The notes: generated by a model from the letters alone, not told the origin. A stretch of DNA of 64,000 nt from Streptacidiphilus jeojiense (GCF_000719095.1 NZ_JOEH01000016.1:124001-188000); one strand, 5' to 3'. Numbered from the stretch's first letter, positions 8,291 to 16,870 are shown. A program made the numbers and translations.

Positions 8291-8292
8291 TC

Positions 8293-8313
8293 AGAAGGGC
8301 CTTGCGCCCTTCT
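8293..8313 (+). terminator. Hairpin after the lipid kinase gene
   Basis: AGAAGGGC at 8293-8300 pairs with GCCCTTCT at 8306-8313 across a 5-nt loop and is followed by a pyrimidine-rich stretch. It starts 3 nt after the stop codon. Confidence 0.65.
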
Positions 8314-8624
8314 TCTCGAACGCGCGACCCGCTTCACTCCATAGAAGTACAGGGTGTGACCTAGCAGACACCGACGAATCAAAAATTCCTTCCCGATAGG
8401 GGTTGTATCCGGAGTCGAGGTTTGCGAACCTTTACATGGCGATCGGGACGGACCGTTACCGGAGACCCGCCTGATTCGCCCGAATCCACTGCAACGTCGC
8501 AGGCATCCGCACGCCGACCCACCCGTTGGCCGCGCACCTGCCACAGGGTTCGTGAAAGCGTTCACATTCACAAGCCACCGATGAGCCGCGGGACATCCCC
8601 GTCGGCTGGAGGAGTTGGATCATC
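8314..8624 (+). promoter_or_regulatory. Upstream region of wblE with a short inverted repeat
   Basis: This 311-nt stretch has no convincing gene. GTGAA-AGCG-TTCAC at 8552-8565 is a perfect 5-bp inverted repeat about 60 nt before the start of wblE and could be an operator. GGAGGAG at 8608-8614 is the wblE ribosome site. No -35/-10 pair could be assigned with confidence. Confidence 0.35.
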
Positions 8625-8876
8625 ATGGACTGGCGCCACCGCGCTGTCTGCCGGGAAGAAGACCCCGAGCTGTTCTTCCCCATCGGCAACACGGGGCCCG
8701 CCCTGCTGCAGATCGAGGAAGCGAAGGCCGTCTGCCGTCGCTGCCCGGTCATGGAGAGCTGCCTGCAGTGGGCCCTGGAGACCGGTCAGGACGCCGGCGT
8801 CTGGGGCGGAATGAGCGAGGACGAGCGTCGTGCGATGAAGCGTCGCGCCGCCCGCAACCGCGCACGCACCGCCTGA
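8625..8876 (+). CDS. wblE: WhiB-like iron-sulfur transcription factor WblE
   Basis: An 83-residue Wbl protein. The four cluster ligands are Cys9, Cys37, Cys40 and Cys46 (C-x2-C-x5-C spacing at the second to fourth), followed by the GVWGGM turn and a basic tail KRRAARNRART. Wbl proteins bind a [4Fe-4S] cluster and region 4 of the principal sigma factor. The short form without AT-hook and the place beside the sensor kinase and sigH neighbourhood match WblE (WhiB1-like class), which is widely conserved and abundant in streptomycetes. The ribosome site GGAGGAG lies 10 nt upstream. Confidence 0.92.
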   Translation: MDWRHRAVCREEDPELFFPIGNTGPALLQIEEAKAVCRRCPVMESCLQWALETGQDAGVWGGMSEDERRAMKRRAARNRARTA

Positions 8877-9094
8877 CGCACCGTCCGGCAGACAGAACTT
8901 CCTGCCTGGGGGACGCACCACCGCACCGCCCGCACCACGCACCACTTCTCGATCAGCACGTGATCAGGTGCCGAACGGCACTTTCCGAGGCAACGCACCG
9001 ATCGCGGCGCTCGTCGGCCCCGACAGTTTGATACCGTCGGAGACGAGGGCAGCCGCCCGTGCGAAGCACGCGGGCACCGCCCGCACCCAGAGCC

Positions 9095-9131
9095 CCTGCT
9101 CCGGCCGACTCCCCCCGACGGCCGGAGCAGG
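9095..9131 (+). terminator. Hairpin after wblE
   Basis: Arms 9095-9106 and 9120-9131 pair over 12 bp. It belongs to the 321-nt convergent gap 8877-9197 between wblE and pls, which holds two hairpins and otherwise nothing I can assign. Confidence 0.7.
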
Positions 9132-9138
9132 CTTGAGA

Positions 9139-9173
9139 GGCCCTGTCGACCCTCCCCCCCGGTCGGCAGGGCC
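9139..9173 (-). terminator. Hairpin after pls
   Basis: Arms 9139-9151 and 9161-9173 pair over 13 bp with one G-U, around a C-rich loop. It sits 25 nt past the pls stop and, with the hairpin at 9095, forms a two-way stop. Confidence 0.65.
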
Positions 9174-9197
9174 TCGTTCTGTCTCCTGCCCGACTGC

Positions 9198-12100
9198 TCA
9201 ACTCCACTGCGCCACAGGGTTTCCCAGCCAGCGGGTGCCGGTCGGCAGGGTCTCGCCGCGCATCACCAGCGAGGCCGGGCCGACCACCGCGCCGTCCCCC
9301 ACCGCCGCACCCAGCAGCACGATCGAGTGCGGTCCGACGGTCGCCCCGGCCCCGATGTCAACGCCGTCCATCCGCATCAGCCGATCGTGGAAGAGATGCG
9401 TCTGCAGCACCACCCCGCGATTGACCGAGCAGCCCTCCCCCAGACGGACCAGGTCCGTCTCCGGCAGCCAGTGGGTCTCGCACCACACCCCGCGGCCGAT
9501 CCGCGCGCCCAGACTGCGCAGCCAGACGGTGAGGAAGGGCGTCCCCAGCAGGGAGCCGCCGAGCCAGGGCATCGCCAGCTCCTCGACGAAGACGTCGAAC
9601 AGCTCGTTGCGCCAGACGAAGGAACTCCACAGCGGCTGCCGCCCCTTGCGGAACCGGCCCAGCAGCAGCCATTTGGCCGCAGTGGTGAGCAGGCAGGCGC
9701 CCACGCCGCAGCACAGCAGCAGCACGCCGCAGCCGAGCGCACAGACCGTCAGACCGTCCCGGCCCAGCAGTTCCTGGAGTCCGGCCACGGCCAGGTCGCC
9801 CAGCAGCACGGTCAGCGCCAGGGGTCCGAGGCGGCACAGTTCCACCGCCGCCCTGGCCAGTACCAGCCGGCGCGGCGGGTCGTAGGTGCGGGCCGCGTCC
9901 CCGGACTCGGCGACCCGCGGGATGCCGAAGCCGGGCCGCCCCAGCCAGGAAGCCCCCGTCTCGACCCGGCCCGCCGGGGGGACGTCGGAGAGCACGCCCA
10001 CCAGCGAGTCGGCCGGCAACTGCCGTCCCGGGCCGACGATCCCCGAGTTCCCGACGAAGGACCGCCGCCCGACCGAGGCGGTGCCCAGCCGCAACCAGCC
10101 GCCGCGGACCTGGAACGGGGCGAGCAGGGTGTCGTCGGCCAGGAAGGCGTAGTCGTCCACCCGGGTCAGCCCGGGCAGCGCGAGCACGGTGGACGCCTCC
10201 ACCCGGCGGCCGACCCTGGCGCCGAGCAGCCGCAGCCAGGCCGGCGTGGCCAGCGAGGCGTACAGCGGGAACAGCAGCGAGCGGGCCGAACCCATCAGCT
10301 GGTGGACCGCCCAGACGCTCCACCCGGTGCGGCCCACGGCGGGGTGCAGCCCCTGGGTGACGGACCGTGAGAGCAGCCGGACCAGGCCGGCCAGCAGCAG
10401 GGCGTACAGGCCCAGGGTGAACAGGGCCAGCGGCACCGAGGAGAACAGCAGCCGGTCGAACACGCTGGTCCAGCTGGGGTCCCGGCCCATCAGCAGGTAG
10501 AGCAGCAGCGCCCCGGGCGCGGCGGCGGCCAGCGGCAGCAGTTGCAGCAGCGGCAGCGACAGCGCGTACGCGGCGTGCCAGCGGCGACGGTGGCCCGGGG
10601 GGAGGGCCGGGGCGGCGGCCGGCCAGCCCGGCCCGTCGGACCCCGGGGCCGCGCCGTCCGGACGGGCCGGCGAGCCGTGCCAGCGGGCCCAGGCGGGAAC
10701 GGCTCCGGTGACGCAGCTGCCGGCGGCGACCTCGGCTCCCGGGCCGACCTCGGCACCGGGCATCAGCGTGGACCTGGTGCCGATCCTGGCGCCCGCGCCG
10801 ACCGAGACGGCGCCCAGGTGCAGCCGGTCCCCCTCCAGCCACCACCCCGCCGCGTCCACCTCGGGTTCCAGCGAGCACCCCGGGCCGAACTCGGCCAGCC
10901 CGGTGACCGGCGGCATGGTGTGCAGATGGACGTCCTCGCCGACCCGGCAGCCGAGCATCCTGGCGTAGCGGCCGGCCAGCGGGGTGCCCAGCACGGCGGC
11001 CACGTTGAAGACGCCGACCAGGCGTTCGGCGGTCCACAGCCGCAGGTGCGCCGGGCCGCCGCGCGGATAGGTCCCCGGCCGCAGGCCCCGGGTCAGCAGC
11101 CGGGCGCCGGCCGCCCCGATCACGGTGCGCCCGAGGGCGCTGGAGAGCAGCAGCCAGCCGCCGGCGATCAGCCACCAGGAGGTGCGCTGGGTCCAGGGCA
11201 GCGAGGAGGGCAGCAGATTGTCGAGGGCGGCGAGGGCGAGCACCCAGCGCAGTCCGCCCAGGGTGTGCAGCAGCACCAGCACGGCCCCCTGGTAGAGACC
11301 GGTCCAGCCGCGGCCGGCGGCGGGTGCGGGCGCCGGTGCGGGCCGGCCGGCACGGCCGGAACGGTCCGCGGCGGGGTCCTCCGCAGGCCGGTCCTGGCCC
11401 GCCCCGGTGCCGCCCCCGTCCAGGTACGCGGCGAGTTCGTCCAGCCGGGGCTGCCGGTAGAGGTCGGCCACCGAGAGGCCGGGGTGCCGCTGCCGCAGCA
11501 GCGAGACCAGCTTCGCGGCGGCCAGGCTGGTGCCGCCCAGCGCGAAGAAGTCGCTGTCCGGGCCCGGGTCGACGCCGAGCAGGTCGCGCCACTGCCCGGC
11601 GAGCCGGGCGGCGGTGCCGTGCAGCGCGGCCCCCGGGCCGGGGTCCTCGGTCCGGGGCAGCGGCCAGGGCAGCGCCTTGCGGTCCACCTTGCCCGAGGTC
11701 CTGGTCGGCAGTTCGGGCAGTTCCGCCAGCACCGGCACCAGCGCCGCCGGCAGCCGCCGCCGGAGCAGCTTCCGCAGCAGCGCCAGATCCAGCAGCCCCG
11801 GTCCTGACCCGTCGTCAGCACCGGTGTCCCGTCTGGCCGCCGGCACCAGGTAGCCGACCAGCAGCTGGCCGCCGGCCGCCGTCTCCCGCACCGCCGCGGC
11901 CGCCGCGCCGACGCCGGGGAGGGCGGCCAGTGCGGCGTCGACCTCGCCCAGCTCGATCCGCCGACCGCCCAGCTTGACCTGCTCGTCGGCGCGGCCGACG
12001 AAGGCCAGGCCGTCCGGATCGGCCCGGACCAGGTCGCCGCTGCGGTAGACCCGGGCCCCCGGGATGGCCGGGTGGGACTGGAACTTCTCCGCGTCCCTGG

Positions 12101-13196
12101 ACCGGTCCAGATAGCGCGCCGTGCCGACCCCGGCGATCAGCAGTTCTCCGGTGCCGCCCCAGGGGACCGGGTGTCCGGCCGGGTCCACCACCGCGATCTG
12201 CCAGCCGTCCAGGGGGGTGCCGATGCGCACCGGCTGTCCGGCCCGCATCCGTGCCGCGCAGGCCACCACGGTGGTCTCGGTCGGACCGTAGGTGTTCCAG
12301 AACTCCCGCCCCGGCACGTCCAGGCGCTGCACCAGTTCGGCCGGGCAGGCCTCGCCGCCGACGATCAGCAGCCGGACCGCGTCCAGGTCCTCGGCCGGCC
12401 AGAGCGCGGCCAGGGTCGGCACCGTGGACACCACGGTGATGCCGCGCCGGACCAGCCAGGGACCGAGCTCGGCCCCGGTCCGGACCAGCGCCCGGGGCGC
12501 CGGCACCAGGCAGGCGCCGTGCCGCCAGGCCAGCCACATCTCCTCGCAGGAGGCGTCGAAGGCCACCGAGAGTCCGGCCAGCACCCGGTCGCCGCGGCCC
12601 AACGGCGCGTCCCGGAGGAAGAGTTCGGCCTCCGCGTCGACGAAGGCCGCCGCCGAGCGGTGGGTGACGGCGACGCCCTTGGGACGTCCGGTGGTGCCGG
12701 AGGTGAAGATCACCCAGGCGTCGTCCCCCGGCGTCGGCGGGCCGCTCCGCGCCCTCGGCGCGGCGGCCCCGGGCCCGTCCAGCAGCGCGCCGCCGGCACC
12801 GAGGACCACCCGCACCCCGGCGTCCTGCCAGATGGACTCGGCCCGCTCGTCCGGGTCGTCCACGTCCACCGGGACGTAGGCGGCGCCGGCTCTGAGCACG
12901 CCGAGGATGGCCAGGTACAGCTCCGCCGTCCCGGACGGCACCCGCACGCCGACCCGGTCGCCGGGGCCCACCCCGCGCCGGACCAGCCGGGCCGCCGTCG
13001 CGTCGGCCGCCTCCCGCAGCGTCCGGTAGTCCAGGACGGTGCCGTCCGCGTCCAGGGCGGGCGCCAGCGGCGAGCTCCGCACGGTGGCGTCGAGGACGTC
13101 CAGCAGGGTGCGGGCCGGCGCTGCGGGCCGCACCGGCCAGGCGGCCTGAGGGTGCGGCAGCGCTGCCGCGGGGGGTGCCACAATCTGGGGTTCCAC
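9198..13196 (-). CDS. pls: Pls-type membrane NRPS, candidate epsilon-poly-L-lysine synthetase
   Basis: A 1332-residue one-protein peptide synthetase. Order: adenylation domain (about 30-520) with FTSGTTGRPKG, FDASCEEMW, NTYGPTETT, YRSGDLVR and RTSGKVDRKALP; carrier domain (about 535-605) with LGGTSLAAAK, phosphopantetheine serine near 554; then three blocks, each a pair of membrane helices plus a soluble hexapeptide/acyltransferase-like domain, ending near 1330. No thioesterase or classical condensation domain. Length and layout match Streptomyces albulus Pls, which joins lysine through its epsilon-amine. Adenylation pocket residues read D-A-E-S-I-G-T-V-V-K by alignment from memory to GrsA, a lysine-like code. 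GTG at 13196 follows GACGAGAG. It lies downstream of a sensor kinase; no degrading enzyme or tailoring gene is near. Many Pls/PosA homologues have unknown products. Confidence 0.85.
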   Translation of the reverse strand: MEPQIVAPPAAALPHPQAAWPVRPAAPARTLLDVLDATVRSSPLAPALDADGTVLDYRTLREAADATAARLVRRGVGPGDRVGVRVPSGTAELYLAILGVLRAGAAYVPVDVDDPDERAESIWQDAGVRVVLGAGGALLDGPGAAAPRARSGPPTPGDDAWVIFTSGTTGRPKGVAVTHRSAAAFVDAEAELFLRDAPLGRGDRVLAGLSVAFDASCEEMWLAWRHGACLVPAPRALVRTGAELGPWLVRRGITVVSTVPTLAALWPAEDLDAVRLLIVGGEACPAELVQRLDVPGREFWNTYGPTETTVVACAARMRAGQPVRIGTPLDGWQIAVVDPAGHPVPWGGTGELLIAGVGTARYLDRSRDAEKFQSHPAIPGARVYRSGDLVRADPDGLAFVGRADEQVKLGGRRIELGEVDAALAALPGVGAAAAAVRETAAGGQLLVGYLVPAARRDTGADDGSGPGLLDLALLRKLLRRRLPAALVPVLAELPELPTRTSGKVDRKALPWPLPRTEDPGPGAALHGTAARLAGQWRDLLGVDPGPDSDFFALGGTSLAAAKLVSLLRQRHPGLSVADLYRQPRLDELAAYLDGGGTGAGQDRPAEDPAADRSGRAGRPAPAPAPAAGRGWTGLYQGAVLVLLHTLGGLRWVLALAALDNLLPSSLPWTQRTSWWLIAGGWLLLSSALGRTVIGAAGARLLTRGLRPGTYPRGGPAHLRLWTAERLVGVFNVAAVLGTPLAGRYARMLGCRVGEDVHLHTMPPVTGLAEFGPGCSLEPEVDAAGWWLEGDRLHLGAVSVGAGARIGTRSTLMPGAEVGPGAEVAAGSCVTGAVPAWARWHGSPARPDGAAPGSDGPGWPAAAPALPPGHRRRWHAAYALSLPLLQLLPLAAAAPGALLLYLLMGRDPSWTSVFDRLLFSSVPLALFTLGLYALLLAGLVRLLSRSVTQGLHPAVGRTGWSVWAVHQLMGSARSLLFPLYASLATPAWLRLLGARVGRRVEASTVLALPGLTRVDDYAFLADDTLLAPFQVRGGWLRLGTASVGRRSFVGNSGIVGPGRQLPADSLVGVLSDVPPAGRVETGASWLGRPGFGIPRVAESGDAARTYDPPRRLVLARAAVELCRLGPLALTVLLGDLAVAGLQELLGRDGLTVCALGCGVLLLCCGVGACLLTTAAKWLLLGRFRKGRQPLWSSFVWRNELFDVFVEELAMPWLGGSLLGTPFLTVWLRSLGARIGRGVWCETHWLPETDLVRLGEGCSVNRGVVLQTHLFHDRLMRMDGVDIGAGATVGPHSIVLLGAAVGDGAVVGPASLVMRGETLPTGTRWLGNPVAQWS

Positions 13197-13333
13197 GTGC
13201 CGCGCTCTCGTCAGGTGCCAGAGGGTCCAGGCTCATAGGGACTGACGAGCGGAGTGGGCTTTGAGTATGGAAGAACCGCGCAAAAAAACGGTAAATCCAG
13301 TTTTATCGTTACGAGTAGCACTCAAATGTACGA
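13197..13333 (-). promoter_or_regulatory. AT-rich promoter region of pls
   Basis: The 137-nt gap between the sensor-kinase stop and the pls start contains a strikingly AT-rich core (about 13255-13335, with a run of seven A on the plus strand) in otherwise about 75% GC DNA. This suggests pls has its own promoter and is not simply co-transcribed. No unambiguous -35/-10 pair was chosen. Confidence 0.4.
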
Positions 13334-14866
13334 TTACGGCGCAGTGCTTCCGACCGGGACCTCCAGCACCACCCGGGTCCCGCCGGTCTCCCCCGGCACC
13401 ATGTCGAAGCTGCCGCCCAGTTCCCCGACCACCAGCGTCCTGACGATCTGCAGCCCGAGGTTGCCGCCCCGCTGCGGGTCGAAGCCCTCCGGCAGGCCGA
13501 CGCCGTCGTCGACCACCGTGATCAGCAGCTGCTCCTCGCCGCGACTGCCGCCGGCCGCCCAGCTGTTGCCCCAGCCGGCATCGGCCGCCGGCATCCGCCC
13601 CCGCACCGCACGCACCGTCACCTGGCCGCCGGCCTTGGGCCCGTAGGCGTGTTCCAGCGCGTTCTGCAGGATCTCGGTGAGCACCATCGCCAGCGGGGTG
13701 GCCACATCGGCCGACAGGATGCCGAAGCTGCCGCTGCGGCGCGCGGTCACCCGACCGTCCTGGGACAGCTCCATCACCATCGCCAGCACCCGGTCCGCGA
13801 TCTCGTCGAAGGCCACGTGCTCGTCCAGGTTCTGCGACAGCGTCTCGTGGACGATCGCGATGGAGCCGACCCGGCGCACGGCCTCGTCCAGCGCGCCGCG
13901 GGCGGCGTCGTTCTCCATCCGGCGGGACTGCAGCCGCAGCAGGGCCGCGACGGTCTGCAGGTTGTTCTTCACCCGGTGGTGGATCTCCCGGATGGTGGCG
14001 TCCTTGGTCATCAGCTCGCGCTCGCGCCGCCGCAGCTCGGTGACGTCGCGCAGCAGCACCAGCGAGCCGATGTGGTCCCCCTTCGGCTTCAGCGGGATGG
14101 CCCGCAGCTGCACCACCCCGTCGCCGGACTCGACCTCGGTCTGCCGCGGCGCCCAGCCGCTGGCCAGCTTGACCAGGGCCTCGTCGACCGGGCCGCGGGA
14201 CGGCGGGGCCAGCTCGGCGGTGGTCTTGCCCAGGTGCAGGCCGACCAGGTCGGCGTTGAGGCCGAGCCGGTGGTAGGCGGAGAGGGCGTTCGGGCTGGCG
14301 TAGGTGACCACCCCGTCCGCGTCGAGGCGGATCATGCCGTCGCCGACCCGGGGGGAGGCGTCCATGTCGGTCTGCTCGCCGGGGAACGGGAACGACCCCG
14401 CGGCGATCATCTGGGCCAGGTCGGAGGCGCTCTGCAGATAGGTGAGCTCCAGCCGGCTGGGGGTGCGCACGGTCAGCAGGTTGGTGTTGCGGGCGATCAC
14501 GCCCAGCACCCGTCCCTCGCGCCGGACCGGGATCGACTCGACCCGGACCGGGACGTCCTCGCGCCACTCCGGGTCGCCCTCGCGGACGATCCGGCCCTCG
14601 TCCAGCGCCACGTCCAGCATCGGGCGGCGGCCCCGCGGCACCAGGTGGCCGACCATGTCGTCCTGGTAGGAGGTCGGACCGGTGTTGGGGCGCATCTGCG
14701 CCAGCGACACGTACCGGCTGCCGTCGCGGGTGGGCACCCACAGCACCAGGTCGGCGAAGGAGAGGTCGGAGAGCAGCTGCCACTCGGACACCAGCAGGTG
14801 GATCCACTCCACGTCGGCGCTGTCCAGGTTGGTGTGGTGGCGCACCAGCTCATTGAGGGAAGGCAT
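13334..14866 (-). CDS. PdtaS-like sensor histidine kinase
   Basis: A 510-residue soluble two-component kinase. The N-terminal 150 residues form a GAF-like domain, followed by a PAS domain (about 165-270) and a HisKA_2 dimerisation box with phospho-acceptor histidine in IREIHHRVKNNLQTVAALL (about residue 300), then an HATPase with MVLTEILQNALEHAYG and VVDDGVGLPEGFD. This is the EtaS/PdtaS class whose partner is an RNA-binding ANTAR response regulator; none is adjacent. The gene corresponds in place to SCO5239 of S. coelicolor as I recall. The ATG at 14866 is preceded by TACGCT at leaderless spacing. pls lies 137 nt downstream. Confidence 0.9.
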   Translation of the reverse strand: MPSLNELVRHHTNLDSADVEWIHLLVSEWQLLSDLSFADLVLWVPTRDGSRYVSLAQMRPNTGPTSYQDDMVGHLVPRGRRPMLDVALDEGRIVREGDPEWREDVPVRVESIPVRREGRVLGVIARNTNLLTVRTPSRLELTYLQSASDLAQMIAAGSFPFPGEQTDMDASPRVGDGMIRLDADGVVTYASPNALSAYHRLGLNADLVGLHLGKTTAELAPPSRGPVDEALVKLASGWAPRQTEVESGDGVVQLRAIPLKPKGDHIGSLVLLRDVTELRRRERELMTKDATIREIHHRVKNNLQTVAALLRLQSRRMENDAARGALDEAVRRVGSIAIVHETLSQNLDEHVAFDEIADRVLAMVMELSQDGRVTARRSGSFGILSADVATPLAMVLTEILQNALEHAYGPKAGGQVTVRAVRGRMPAADAGWGNSWAAGGSRGEEQLLITVVDDGVGLPEGFDPQRGGNLGLQIVRTLVVGELGGSFDMVPGETGGTRVVLEVPVGSTAP

Positions 14867-14872
14867 TCACCG

Positions 14873-14878
14873 AGCGTA
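14873..14878 (-). promoter_or_regulatory. -10 box of the sensor-kinase gene
   Basis: Read on the minus strand this is TACGCT, 6 nt before the ATG at 14866, consistent with a leaderless transcript. Confidence 0.5.
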
Positions 14879-14925
14879 TCCGGTTCCTGCACCGATTCCG
14901 CTGCTCAGTGGGGATGGACAACGCA

Positions 14926-14941
14926 ATTGGTCTAGTCCACA
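14926..14941. promoter_or_regulatory. DasR-operator-like site upstream of the sensor kinase
   Basis: ATTGGTCTAGTCCACA matches the dre consensus ACTGGTCTAGACCACT at 13 of 16 positions, including the whole central TTGGTCTAG. It is centred about 68 nt upstream of the kinase start. The rest of the 333-nt gap (14867-15199) holds a hairpin at 15096-15130 and a short tandem direct repeat near 15138-15170. Confidence 0.45.
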
Positions 14942-15095
14942 ATGGAACTGCACCAAGGGAGGACCCACCGCGCTATCTGCCCTGACCGCGCACCGGGACC
15001 TTCCGCTTGATGAGAGTCGGCCTGACCGTCCCGCGCCTCCGGGCCCGCACACCCGCCGCGCGGAGACACCAGCCACCGACCATGCCTCGGGCCGC

Positions 15096-15130
15096 GGTGC
15101 CGGACAGGTTGAGGGTCCTGTCCCGGCGCC
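15096..15130 (-). terminator. Imperfect hairpin after the orphan binding-protein gene
   Basis: Arms 15096-15108 and 15117-15130 pair with one bulge. It lies 70-105 nt past the stop of the solute-binding gene, so it is a likely but not certain terminator. Confidence 0.4.
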
Positions 15131-15199
15131 ACGGCCCTTGTGCGTTCCCGGCAGCTTGCGTTCCCGGCAGTTTGGTCCCCGGAAGCGGTGCCGGCGCGG

Positions 15200-16483
15200 T
15201 CAGCCCTGGCTGAGCCGCGAGGCCAGCTTGGCGTCGGCCGCCTTGGCGGCCGCCTGCGGGTCCTTGCCCTGCAGGATCGGGGTGAGGAACAGCGTGGTGA
15301 TCGGGTTCGGCGTGTTCTCCACGTTCCCCCAGTTCGGGACGAGCGGGGTGAAGCCGGCGGTGGCCGCCTCCTCGGACGCCGCGGCCGCGTAGGCGTTGCC
15401 CTTGATCGCCGGGTAGAGCTTCGCCTTGTTCGGCAGGAACCCGGACAGCTTGGCGAAGAGGCCCTCGTTGGTGTCGTTGAGTGCGATCTTCAGAAAACCC
15501 AGGGCCAGGTCGGGGTTGACCGAGTTGGTCGCGACGGCGAGGTTGGAGCCGCCGAAGAAGGTCTTGGCCGGCTTGTCCGGGGTGGCGCCGGGGATGGGGA
15601 ACCAGCCGATCTGGCCGGCCAGTTTGGGGTTGTCCTTGATCGCCGCGCTCTCCTCGTACCCCATCGCGATCATCGAGGCGACATCGCCCTTGGCGAAGAC
15701 CCCGGACTCCAGCGGATGCGACTCGTCCTGGTCCACCGGGGCCGCGCCGAAACCGTTCAGCGTCTTGAACAGCTGGGCGGCCTGGAGCGCCTGGGGGCTG
15801 CCCAGGTCGCCGACCCAGCGGCTGTTCTGCTCGGTGAGGATGTCCGCCCCGGCGTCCTGGAGGAAGCCGTCGAAGGCGTACCAGTTCTGGCCGGGCAGAT
15901 AGAGCGCCGACTTCACCCCGGTGGTCTGCTTCAGCTTGGCCAGGTCGGTCAGCCACTCGGACATGGTGGTCGGCGGGGTGACCCCGGCGCGCGCCCAGAG
16001 CGTCTTGTTGTACATCACCGCGCGGCTGCCGGCGTACCAGGGCGCGGCGAACTGCTTCCCGCCGACCAGCGTCGACTTGTTCATCGACGGGGTCCAGTCC
16101 GCGCCGCCCAGCTGCGCCTTGTACTTGTCGAGGTCCATCAGGCCGCCGGTGGAGGCGTAGTACGCGGTCTGGGTGTTGCCGATGTCGAAGATGTCCGGCG
16201 GATCCACCAGCGAGAGCGCGGTGGTCACGGTCGCCTGGATGTCGGTCCACTGCTTGGTCTGGAAGTCCACCGTGGCGCCCGGGTACTGCTGCTCGAACTG
16301 CGCCTTCACCGAGGCCATCCAGCTCGGCAGGTCGTCCCCGGCCATCAGCCAGACCACCAGCTTCTTGCCCTGGTTCGAGTCGGCCGCACTCCCGGCCCCG
16401 CCCGAACCTCCCCCACTGCACGCACTCGCGCCGACCATGACCACGGCCGTACCCAGTGCGGCGACCAACCGCCGACGGTTCAC
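15200..16483 (-). CDS. Orphan DasA-like sugar-binding lipoprotein
   Basis: A 427-residue family-1 extracellular solute-binding lipoprotein. The N-terminus has basic NRRR, a hydrophobic core and the lipobox ending at Cys22 (VGASAC), then a Gly/Ser linker. The body resembles DasA in this window: KLVVWLMAGDD near the N-terminus, PPDIFDIGNTQTAYYAS and PWYAGSRAVMYNKTLW. It would catch an oligosaccharide outside the membrane for an ABC importer, but no permease genes sit next to it; it may share DasBC. GTG at 16483 follows AGGAGGGG with 6-nt spacing. It is divergent from dasA and has a dre-like site upstream. Confidence 0.88.
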   Translation of the reverse strand: MNRRRLVAALGTAVVMVGASACSGGGSGGAGSAADSNQGKKLVVWLMAGDDLPSWMASVKAQFEQQYPGATVDFQTKQWTDIQATVTTALSLVDPPDIFDIGNTQTAYYASTGGLMDLDKYKAQLGGADWTPSMNKSTLVGGKQFAAPWYAGSRAVMYNKTLWARAGVTPPTTMSEWLTDLAKLKQTTGVKSALYLPGQNWYAFDGFLQDAGADILTEQNSRWVGDLGSPQALQAAQLFKTLNGFGAAPVDQDESHPLESGVFAKGDVASMIAMGYEESAAIKDNPKLAGQIGWFPIPGATPDKPAKTFFGGSNLAVATNSVNPDLALGFLKIALNDTNEGLFAKLSGFLPNKAKLYPAIKGNAYAAAASEEAATAGFTPLVPNWGNVENTPNPITTLFLTPILQGKDPQAAAKAADAKLASRLSQG

Positions 16484-16634
16484 GCCATCCCCTCCTGGGA
16501 CCCCAGGCTGCCCGGACCCCGCGCGGCAATTCATCCCGGGTTCGCCCCCGCCCCCGGACGCAACGGTGTCGGCGCCGATGAAATACACCAAAGGCCTTGC
16601 ATAATGCGCACGCCCAATTCACGGCCGAATCGCA

Positions 16635-16650
16635 CTTGGCATAGACCAAT
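16635..16650. promoter_or_regulatory. dre-like site before the orphan binding-protein gene
   Basis: On the minus strand it reads ATTGGTCTATGCCAAG, 11 of 16 to the dre consensus and close to the site at 16883. It lies about 160 nt upstream of the GTG at 16483. Confidence 0.45.
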
Positions 16651-16782
16651 TTCCGGAGTCTGGACCTCGGCGCGCACTCCGGTCAAGGAAAGGCAACCCC
16701 TGCGCGGCAAGGTGTTACCGGACCGACACCTCAGCGGCGATGCGCCCCGACTGTCCCTGTTTGCAGGGGTTTTGTGATCCTG

Positions 16783-16798
16783 ACTGGTCCAGTCCTAC
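16783..16798. promoter_or_regulatory. dre-like palindrome in the divergent das gap
   Basis: GACTGGTCCAGTC (16782-16794) is a perfect odd-length palindrome whose left half equals the dre half-site ACTGGTC; about 11 of 16 positions match over 16783-16798. Confidence 0.35.
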
Positions 16799-16870
16799 CC
16801 CTGGCGTCCATCTGCGGCCACCCCGCTTGTCAAGCGTTGGTAACGGCTTGGCTCAGGCTGTCGAGAACTC

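Noticed and set aside
15072-16483. Idea that the orphan binding protein starts at 16591
   Set aside because: The lipoprotein signal begins at the GTG at 16483 with an excellent ribosome site; the upstream codons would bury the signal peptide.
9198-16483. A full biosynthetic gene cluster around pls
   Set aside because: Neighbours are conserved housekeeping or das genes; no tailoring, transport or resistance genes accompany pls.
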